A DNA stretch of 26,878 nt from Apostichopus parvimensis (lineage: Eukaryota; Echinodermata; Holothuroidea; Aspidochirotida; Stichopodidae). The DNA lies in NCBI GenBank assembly GCA_000934455.1, contig KN884720.1, forward strand, positions 1-26,878. Reading direction: 5' to 3'. This document shows, one piece after another, positions 19,277 through 26,878 of this stretch (its first letter is position 1; every line of letters begins with the position of its first letter). The position numbers were made by a program, and so were the translations under genes. The notes beneath the pieces were generated by a model. It saw nothing but the letters and a program-made list of their open reading frames with translations. It was not told the DNA's origin and searched no databases.

Positions 19277-20071
19277 AATGGAATAAAGACTACAACGTGA
19301 CCCGTGCGACAGTTGAACAATTCGCGAGCGATTCGTCGATTGGCGGCGTACTTTTACAATCATTTCACATTCTATTCATACGAAAGTCATTAGAATGTTC
19401 TATTGCCTTCTTCTGTCCATTGAAATACAGACTAAAATCCGTCCTTTTTCCATAGAGTATAAGGTACCATAGCATACATAGAGAAGTTTTGCAACTGGAA
19501 TGTTAAGTCCAGTAGATGATGGCTTGGACTATCGGCCGTATCGGGCTCTTGCAAATTTACATATGACGACATATCTTCAGCTATATGAGGTGAGAGCCTA
19601 GTTTTCAAATAGGCTAGTAATATAAAGAAGTGTTTATGCTAGATGTGAATCGTACTATACGGAACTCCGTGTCCAACTTGGATGATCCCCCGAATCAAAA
19701 CAGCTTTTGTGAAAGGTCGTGTTTCATCCCGGTTGAACTAGGAAATTTTAATCCGGGTGGGTGGGGGTATCTGGGCTATGCTTCGGGTTAAAAGACAAAC
19801 GGAGCTTCGAGTTAAAGTTGTGAGCCTTGAAAAATGCTCTCCGAATCAAAAGTGGAACCCCGGAGAAAACGTGACGTCCCGTAAAACTTGAAATAAAAGA
19901 GAGACGCCTGCTTTCTATACGCACAATGGCAAACTTCAACCTTGTATATATAACATTATTGATCGAGGGGGGTTAGGGGAGGATGTCAAAGGTGGCGTGT
20001 CCTTGATTGATCCGTATTGCCATCTAAAGCGCCTCCTTCCCCGGGGATGCCGTTTTTGTATTTCTTGCTTT
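19277..20071. other. no gene recognised
   Basis: Short frames on the minus strand (19939-19748 and 20190-19936) have no motif. The lysine/glutamate-rich part of the second comes from the simple repeat that follows. Confidence 0.5.
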
Positions 20072-20122
20072 GTTCTTTCCTTTTGTTCTTTCCTTTTGTT
20101 CTTTCCTTTTGTTTTGTCTTTT
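20072..20122 (+). repeat. 13-bp tandem repeat GTTCTTTCCTTTT
   Basis: Three perfect copies (20072, 20085, 20098) are followed by a degenerate fourth, GTTTTGTCTTTT. The array is pure pyrimidine apart from one G per unit. Confidence 0.92.
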
Positions 20123-20197
20123 GTTTTTTTGAAAGCCCAGTGATTAGTCTCGTTCCGGTTTAGAAGACAGAGGGAACATGAAGTTACCAAAGTTTAA

Positions 20198-20602
20198 TTA
20201 CGATCTACTATAAACGGGACCTCTACTACTCAAAACGCGATACCAGAACCAGCATGTCTCTAAATATGTGGTACCGCTTAGTATCCGGTATATATACGTT
20301 TGTTGTGAGAGACACGCGGGACTAAAGTACCGTAACTTGTGAAGCAAACTACGAGCTGTTCGACATTGTAGGAAGTAAGCTGTTATCTCACAGAGCCTGA
20401 TGAGAAGGGAGGGGGTAGGGAGATGGGGGGGTAGGGAGATACAGCACCGAGGCCCGGGATCAATTAATGGGCCAAGACAAAGATGAGACAAGTAATCATT
20501 TACTCTCATTGTCATAATATACATACATCTAATGAATAATGAAGACTTCACAAAGGGGCCCGGTGACAAAATTCTCCCCGGGGGTGGACCTGGGTTTTCC
20601 AC
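20198..20602 (-). other. 134-codon open frame, probably not a gene
   Basis: This is the second-longest minus-strand frame without N. It begins MENPGPPPGRILSPG and continues without any domain I recognise. Its proline/glycine-rich start comes from a G/C-rich palindromic segment (GGGGCCCGG, CCCCGGGGG) and its middle from G-rich low-complexity DNA around 20407-20440. No signal peptide or splice support was seen. Confidence 0.3.
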
Positions 20603-21491
20603 TCCCCTGCATCTGCGATTGAAATGCTCTACAAACTAAAGATGAAATGTGCTTTTTTATCATTTGGCTCTAGTAAGGCTTGGTGTTGAAAAAAACACAA
20701 TTTTCACAGATGGATCATTGACATATATAGAGGAAATGAGTAAAAATACCGTTTTCCAGCAAACATTGAGTCACACTGGAATGTTATGGGCTTAACCACA
20801 GGGATTTTTGAACTTCACAATTATTGATAATTTCACTATTTACTTTCGGTATGTTAAATACGCTAGACAAATTTGCGTCTTATTCCAAGAAATCAACTTA
20901 AAGCCCGTCACCATTTCTTGGACGCTCTTCTCTAATGGAGTACGTCACTTTCGGTAAAATGTCCGCACGCAATTTTGGTTATTATTCCCGTAAGACCATA
21001 TAGCCCTGCATGTGCGGTATTAGTTTCTGTTTCAAGGTAGCGGGTAGAAATATTCTTTAAGAAATGACAAAAACAAAATAAAACTGACATATTTGAACAA
21101 AATTGATTAAATTTGCATTTTTATCACCAAAGAAGTTTCTTTTTGTTTTGTCAATAAAGGGTTAAAAAATCCTTCGGGCATCGAAAGCAGTTATACATAA
21201 ATCTATAAGAAACCGTTAATGGTGCTCTGGTCACCGCACGTGAGTGACAACTCATGTTGTGTACCGGATTTATTAGTTTCGTTATAAAACATTAATAAAC
21301 AATGTATCTGTCAATCCCTTGGCAGAATCATCCAAGTAGTTCTATTACATTGTTCCTGAACAACTATAGGAAGGAAGTTAGCTCAACTTCAGTGGCGTCA
21401 GAATAGATTTCAGGGGACCCGGTTCAAGGGTAAGAGATGGGTTCCTCCTTCGCTCTTATACTTGATCTGAACTCCAAACTGACGCGAAGTC

Positions 21492-21538
21492 ATGGAGGGC
21501 TTGAGGGAGGGCTGGAGGGGATGGAGGGCTGGAGGGCT
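21492..21538 (+). repeat. GGAGGGCT short tandem repeat
   Basis: Irregular repeats of TGGAGGGCT and GAGGGAGGGCT lie head to tail. The G triplets are closely spaced, so the strand could form a G-quadruplex. Confidence 0.8.
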
Positions 21539-21894
21539 CCTCTGGAAAACAGTGCTCCTGCACTGGGCAGGATTACCCTCATTAAAGATGAAAATAATTT
21601 GTTTTAAAAAGTCATAAATGTAAGATTAGATAAGAGGCACCTTGACAGAGATGATAAATTCAACTGGACAGTTCATTTTTCAACTATAATTTATTTTTAT
21701 TTAAACAATTTTAACAAATTTCATTCTGTCTGTCGATGACCTTATTCTCTTATAGATGGAATTGGCAACTCGCTTTGAAGGCAAAATGAGGTATACTACG
21801 CAATAGAAATAAAAGAACGGAAACAGAACTAACAAACAGAAAATTAAGTAAACATAACATGACCAGTATAACAAAGCAAGCAAAAACTACATAC

Positions 21895-21961
21895 CTAAGT
21901 GTACATATTTCAGAGAGAATGTTGAAAAGGCGATACATGGAAATCGCTTTCCGGTGGTTTC
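21895..21961 (-). CDS. possible small coding exon, unknown
   Basis: On the minus strand ATTACAG precedes 67 nt that are open in one frame (phase 1 in, phase 2 out) and end at the donor ACTTAG then GTATGTAG. It reads NHRKAISMYRLFNILSEICT then LR. The donor is good and the acceptor lacks a clear pyrimidine tract. Very hydrophobic open frames follow directly downstream but would be intronic in this reading. No family is recognised. Confidence 0.18.
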
Positions 21962-22148
21962 CTGTAATGCCGTCGTCTAACCATTAATGTAGATAGTGTA
22001 AATCGGATGTTAGAGGTGACATATTAAACACAACAACACTTTCTAAAGACTAGACCAAAAAAAATAGTCACCGAGGAAGAATAATAAGGATGCCGCAGTG
22101 AAAATGAGGACCTCATTCGCCGCAAGCACTGACACGTTGACATAAGGG

Positions 22149-22229
22149 CTGATGATCATGTCATCAGAACTACGTCATCACATTGCGACATGTGGTAAAA
22201 TAAGCAACCTGTTGGCAACGATGACGTCA
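22149..22229. promoter_or_regulatory. cluster of CRE-like sites with an X-box-like element
   Basis: Within 81 bp there are three sites: a dyad CTGATGA-TCATG-TCATCAG (22149-22167), a half CRE TACGTCA (22171-22177), and a perfect CRE TGACGTCA (22222-22229). The last lies two bases after GGCAAC (22214-22219). The order GGCAAC-GA-TGACGTCA resembles the RFX site plus CREB site pairing known from X1/X2 boxes. Whether it is active is unknown; the nearest candidate exon is the weak minus-strand exon at 21961-21895, about 190 bp away and pointing away from the cluster. Confidence 0.35.
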
Positions 22230-22565
22230 CGGCACCCGTATAGAATTGAAGAGAAGAAATAACAGTGACAGACGAAAATGGCTAAAAGGTCGTACATCCG
22301 AAATCCTGATCATAGGTCCACAAAGGCAGCAGTAACTTTTTTGTCAGCAATTTCTCCATCCTGTACAGCGCAACTATACGCAGTGTTAGTTTGATTACAT
22401 AATTTATGATTTGACAAGTAAATACAACTTTACAACTCTTATTTCAGGTGATTTTGTTTTTATTGACGTTGAAATCTTTAATTAGAGAACGGCTAATTAT
22501 TACATATGTACTAACTATTATTTATACTTTCTAAATATTTCCTAATATAATCCTTTCAACAGTTA

Positions 22566-22612
22566 CTACACTGTATATGTATATATACATACACACTATA
22601 TATACAGTAAGG
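22566..22612. repeat. AT-rich inverted repeat
   Basis: ACTGTATAT at the left pairs with ATATACAGT at the right, around TGTATATATACATACACACT. The unit would form a short hairpin of AT-rich stem. Confidence 0.7.
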
Positions 22613-22781
22613 TACACTAAGTTACACATTTGCATGAAAAGTACAACGACAGGTCACAATTTCCGGGATTAAAAACACAATGGAACATGATCCAATAAAA
22701 TAAGGATTAAAGCTAATCAACAGATTAATAAATTTTCCATTGTTTTCTGTTATCTTCATCTTCACTTTCCTCTATAATCTC

Positions 22782-22840
22782 TATCACCCTCCTCCCTCTC
22801 CCCCTTCCCCCCCCCCCCCCCCTTCCCCACCCCATCCCCC
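22782..22840 (+). repeat. homopyrimidine tract
   Basis: Nearly uninterrupted C/T includes sixteen C in a row (22807-22822). Such tracts can adopt triplex structures and often break assemblies. Confidence 0.88.
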
Positions 22841-23376
22841 ATAAATTCTCATCGTTTAGTTCATATTAAGCCCATAGTTACTAACAAGGATAATTACAAG
22901 TTCAAAATTTTACAAGAATTCCCCAACCTTTCCGAGAACTGAATACTAGTTGATGGATGATACAAGGATTTCCGCTGCTGAGGTAATCCGTCAAATACAA
23001 TAACAAATTGATAGTTTATGATATCCTTGCATGAATAGTGGGAGAGTGTCACATGACAGCCATCCCAACGAACCCGAATTCAGTTAACCTATTGAAGCAG
23101 TATATACAATGAGTTTCATTTTCGCTGACATACAATTAAAAAAAATCATCATAATTAAAAATTAATATGAGAGATTGATTGATGAATATACAGTCATGAT
23201 TGTGTGACTGTCATGGCCCGATATATGCTAGAAAAGATCTAAAGGTGGTCACTCATACGATAACACTTTTATACATCTGTCTGTTGCCATTACACGCTGG
23301 AGTGTTACGTCACACGCTTGGCAACCACACTTAACGGTCAATTGTTAACCTCAGCGATGTTTGAACACACTTGTAG
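22841..23376. other. no gene recognised
   Basis: No supported coding segment. A TACGTCA-type word (GTTACGTCACAC, about 23304) adds to the CRE-like sites of the area. Confidence 0.5.
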
Positions 23377-23636
23377 GTGCGTTATAGCATAGGTACGAAA
23401 AGAAATTTTGGAAACTCTGAGGTTAGCTTAGTGGCTCTGCGGAAAACTGGTGCGCCGCGGCGTCCGAGTTTCCGAGAGCGATGCCAGATTGAGGTCGCGA
23501 ACGGTGCTCTTTTGGTCCAAAAAGCGCGCATTGTTTCGAAGCTCAGTAGGCTACATAGCATAGGAAGAATCAACCTATAGCAATCAATTTCCCTGTCTGC
23601 TCCTGATCTGCCTGCATTCTCCTTTGCCGATTTCAG

Positions 23637-23748
23637 GTCTGTTCATGTCGTGTATATTCCGAACTATTCGATTACAGCCAGTGAGCTGTTATCGGTAATA
23701 CCTCCGTTGTCGGTATCAAGAATATCGAGAAAAAATATAATTGTGTAA
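23637..23748 (+). CDS. possible terminal exon, unknown
   Basis: A very good acceptor (CTGCATTCTCCTTTGCCGATTTCAG at 23612-23636, pyrimidine-rich throughout) is followed by a frame that stays open for one base plus 36 codons (phase 2) to TAA. It reads SVHVVYIPNYSITASELLS, then VIPPLSVSRISRKNIIV. The other two frames close within about 20 codons. Its phase fits the donor at 16533, seven kilobases upstream, but that link is speculation. No polyadenylation signal was seen soon after the stop. The family is unknown. Confidence 0.25.
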
Positions 23749-24124
23749 AAGCTAACATGTTGCTTTGACTATTATCATATATACACTCGACCATAATAAT
23801 GGACACATGCAGGATATGAGAGGGAAAGTTTTATCTGTTTTATAAAAGATGACTCTGCGTATCGCAATACCTTGTTGACATAGTGATGACGAAACATCGT
23901 CATAGGCGATAATAGAACATCACAGTTAACTTGTTATCTTGGGACCGTCAAATTGGTCGACATCGCGCAGGGGAGTTGTTAGATAAGTTGCCATAATTAG
24001 AAAGTGAACGGTTTCCCAAAATTAGTAAAAGTGGTGATTTCTATTTAAAGCTTTGTAAACTATCAATTTAAATAGAAATAAAGATGAGACCCATAATTAT
24101 TAGGAAGATATTGATTTGTCGTGA

Positions 24125-24132
24125 TGACGTCA
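24125..24132. promoter_or_regulatory. CRE word TGACGTCA
   Basis: A perfect palindromic CRE; a TACGTCA half-site follows near 24159. No gene start is recognised next to it. Confidence 0.3.
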
Positions 24133-24670
24133 GTTGAGAAGATCGACATTGGATGCTACGTCACAAAAGGACAAATGATTCTATACACAATAAGGGATCG
24201 TGCAGCTTCTGAATAGTTGAAGATATTTCGTTTCAAAGTATATCACTATGTAGTTATTTACTACAATGACAACATTGGCTAAAATATATTTGATAAAACG
24301 TGTAAATGATTTTTATTCAAATTATATACTTAGTCCACCGCCTATCACATCAGTTGTTGATGGTCCCTAGATGTAATCTGTTGCTTTCATCACGAAGGTG
24401 CAACCAGCTGTATTGGTCAAATCAGTTGAAGACAACAACTGTAGCCTTGAATATAATATGCAAATTAGACTAGATCAGTATATGTCAATAACTGCTCCAG
24501 CCTGCTAGCTGATCCAATCCTGCAGTGTGTAACCCCCCCCCCCCCACCATCCCCCTTGCTATAGTGGATGAAGCCAAACAGCCAATGAGATTGACAAGAT
24601 CTCTAGTGAAGAACGAAGGGTAAACGCTTAGTCCACAGATTGTGGTCATCACGCCATGCCCAAGAATATA

Positions 24671-24782
24671 GCAAGGGGATGGAAAAAGGAGAGAGGGCCA
24701 CGGACTAACATGTCACTTGGAATTGAGGGGAAGGGAAGGCGTCGAAGGAGGGAAGGCGGAGGTAGAGAGGAGGGGTGAGAGG
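24671..24782 (+). repeat. purine-rich tract
   Basis: Mostly A/G sequence (GGGGATGG, GGAGAGAGGG, GAGGGGAAGGGAAGG, GGAGGGAAGG and so on) extends for about 110 bp. It is low complexity and non-coding as far as can be seen. A poly-C tract lies 120 bp upstream at 24533-24545. Confidence 0.8.
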
Positions 24783-25269
24783 CTGGTCTATTTTTCAAGA
24801 TATAGCTCTACGCCGTGTACTATTAAATAACGTCTCTGTAATGTTTTTCATGTCCTAACAGTACTTGTAGAAATTGATCGTTTGGAAATGAAGCGTGCAA
24901 TGCTATACTTGCATGGTAATAAATGTATATAGAAAGAGCCGATATGTGGGGAAATTCCTTATAGACATTGCAATCTTTGCATGTTATTTCAATGTTAATA
25001 GTGTTGCAGTGGCCGCCAACTTCATGATGCAATCACCATGGTGTTCTTTCTCTTTTTTATAACCTTCACGGCTATTGAAGTTGGACATATAGAGTTACAA
25101 AATATTAAAACTATTTCTATAGGCCTATGCGCAATCAGCACATGTTTCAAATATCATTACGAAATAATTTGTAAGGCTTGATTAACTTTCAGTTTATACA
25201 TCTTTATTTTTGTACAACGTTCTATATCCTTGTTCCTTGTTGATGTTATACCTAAATTGTCAAAATTAT

Positions 25270-25361
25270 TTTCATTTTCCTTGCCATGGCTTCCTTTTCG
25301 CTCAGGAAATCTCAATTTTTTTTTCAGTTTCATTTTCCTTGCCAAATCTCATTTTTTTTTT
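25270..25361 (+). repeat. imperfect tandem duplication with insert
   Basis: TTTCATTTTCCTTGCC occurs at 25270-25285 and 25328-25343. AAATCTCA followed by a poly-T run occurs after each (25307 and 25344). The first copy has 21 extra bases between the two blocks. The two overlapping plus-strand frames that cover this region translate the duplication and show no motif. Confidence 0.8.
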
Positions 25362-25591
25362 CAAAAAGAAGAAAAATCAAACGTAAACCGCCACACAAGC
25401 GAGACACCGCATGTGATGTGTTTGAAAGCAACGAATATGATGTGTATAGTATATGTTCCCGCTTCCACGTGGCTCGAGATATTCACTGGTGTATAACATC
25501 TTCGTGTCTCGACGTAAGCAGACTTTGCTTGGTGCTGTGGATTAGTTTAAATTGTTTGGTTTTCGTGACCCATGGCCCATACCTTTGGTGA

Positions 25592-26878
25592 ATTTTCTCC
25601 CCCAAAAAAGTGCCATAATCTGAAGAATCAGATCTTTCCAAATTTAAATGAACCATAAATCATCGCGTGATGGGATAAAAAATCAGTGAAGCCAACCTTG
25701 CTGAAGTTTACATAAACCATAAAAAAAATATATAAAAAAGACTTAAATATATATGTATACATATGTTGAATGTGTCGATTCGTGCAGATCTGAGGCTATT
25801 ATATGTGTCCATATGTATGCTCTTTATAGAAGATTCGAGTGCATGGTTCAATGCAATTGTAGGTTGCCGAAAAAGCAAAAGCGCCTATAGGATAAAAGTT
25901 TGTCAAGTATAGGCTAGACGTTAATAAAAAAAAAAGGAAGAAAACCGAAGTAAAATAAATATCTCCCCATACAGACAATGAAGGTCAATTTTGTCACCCT
26001 CCAAGTTTCACACAAGTATGCTAAAATGCTTAATGGTCATCTGAATTGGCTCCATATTTAAGCAGGCTAAGAACTGCTTAAAGATTGCAAATGTACTTTA
26101 CGGGTGTTCCTGTCTCTTCGAATTACTTGCGGACATTGTTGGGGGAGTGTTAAAATTAGAGGAGAATATAATATCTTATACTTACACAAATTCCAGTCTT
26201 TGTCATGTTTTTCAACAAAGGAGCACTTTTTAATTAAATTGGCGTTATTTTCTCTTTCTTACTACAATGTCAAATTGTAAATAGAGAAATGAAAAATGGA
26301 CTTTCCGCTAACAAAAAATGATCACTTCTCATTTATGAAAAGGGACACTGTGGCGTTTTCCAAAAATCTTGGGTGCAGGGGGGAGGGGAAGGGTGAGCAT
26401 GCATGTCTCGGCCCTAGCCCCCATTTCAATGCACCGTCCATGTGCATGTACCGCCCTCAAATGTACCGCCCCAAATGGGATCGCTCATACACGCCCCCCC
26501 CCCCCATCGTGGTGGTGCCAAAGATTCGATCGAGAAGAAGACATGGGTGGGGAGTCAGGGGTGGATGGAGCGGGAAACCAGCGTGTAGCGACGGTTGGTG
26601 ATTCACTTCTACTGCATATATATGTCAGTAAGTAATATGCTACATCTTGGAAGTCCCAAAGTAGTCAATTTTAATGTAATGATCAATGTGTTTATTAAAC
26701 GTTTGTATGTGGAGGCAATCATTTTAACTTCAGAGAAGTTCAATTTTCAAAGCTGGGGCCGACCAACTTCAATGGCATTCTCTTTTGATGTGAAAAGTAC
26801 AGTAAAATATTGTTTGCTTTTCCAGACCCATCGCACTTTTTGATTTGAACTTGTTGATTTGAACTGTAGTCTCGACCG
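25592..26878. other. no gene recognised
   Basis: The plus-strand frames near 26296-26635 cross G-rich and poly-C low-complexity sequence, including a short duplication of the ATGTACCGCCC word (26445 and 26461). They have no domain. The good donor-like TCAGTAAGT near 26626 has no usable exon frame that I can support. Confidence 0.45.

Noticed and set aside
21391..21560. CAGTGGCGTC start resembling a hAT-type end
   Set aside because: The candidate far end (GCTCCTGCACTG) pairs poorly and the flanks (CTCAACTT and GGCAGGAT) do not form a target duplication.
23377..23580. 67-codon plus-strand frame and 63-codon minus-strand frame
   Set aside because: Both strands are open because the segment is CpG-rich and poor in stop words. 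No motif is seen, and no donor fits the downstream acceptor phase.
1..26878. CRISPR arrays, ribosomal or tRNA genes, bacterial operons
   Set aside because: No regularly spaced repeats, rRNA-like conserved words or complete tRNA A/B-box pairs were seen, and the sequence is eukaryotic in character.

Overview
The window looks like ordinary nuclear DNA of a marine invertebrate, most likely an echinoderm and possibly a sea cucumber. The evidence is indirect. The sequence is AT-rich and dense with stop codons. It carries TATATA/AGGCCTA palindromes, many short poly-C or poly-G tracts and CA/TG microsatellites. It also carries a hAT-type miniature transposon whose ends begin CAGGCGC. There are no bacterial-style operons, no ribosome binding sites and no long intact open frames. 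None of the longer open frames has a protein family I recognise, and the seven-frame cluster around 10.8-11.6 kb is an artefact of a run of N. Genes here have to be found as short exons with splice sites.

The best gene candidate lies on the minus strand between about 15.67 and 12.0 kb. It starts with a TATA-like box (15666-15673) and a possible non-coding first exon (ending 15517). A strong signal-peptide exon follows (coding 14547-14451, phase-1 donor GTAAGT), then three candidate internal exons (13664-13588, 12825-12710, 12464-12339). A terminal exon (12153-12096) ends in TAG, with AATAAA close by. The phases chain, and the coding total is 474 nt, or 157 residues plus stop. The predicted product is a small secreted protein with four cysteines and one NTS glycosylation sequon in the mature part. 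Its C-terminal third faintly recalls the end of a MAM domain. The signal exon and the 12464-12339 exon are the best supported; the two exons between them are weaker. A two-exon mini-frame follows downstream on the same strand (11884-11655).

Region by region: 1-5.0 kb has no convincing gene but holds diverged duplicated segments (3.28/3.70 kb and 4.07/4.23 kb). A long inverted repeat that would fold into a hairpin lies at 5226-5427. From 6.8 to 9.3 kb there are simple repeats, a duplicated segment, a short tandem array and an ETS-type palindrome. A 498-bp assembly gap (10989-11486) sits inside a poly-C tract. From 11.6 to 15.7 kb are the minus-strand gene candidates. At 16.3-16.5 kb there is a plus-strand open frame ending at a strong donor. 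At 17.74-17.80 kb a tandem repeat contains sequence complementary to a tRNA-Leu 3' end, like a retrotransposon primer-binding site. At 18.24-18.61 kb there is a complete hAT-like MITE with an 8-bp target duplication. From 19 to 27 kb the sequence is mostly simple repeats and homopurine/homopyrimidine tracts, with a cluster of CRE-like sites around 22.15-22.23 kb and two further weak exon candidates.

All gene models were read by eye and need transcript evidence.
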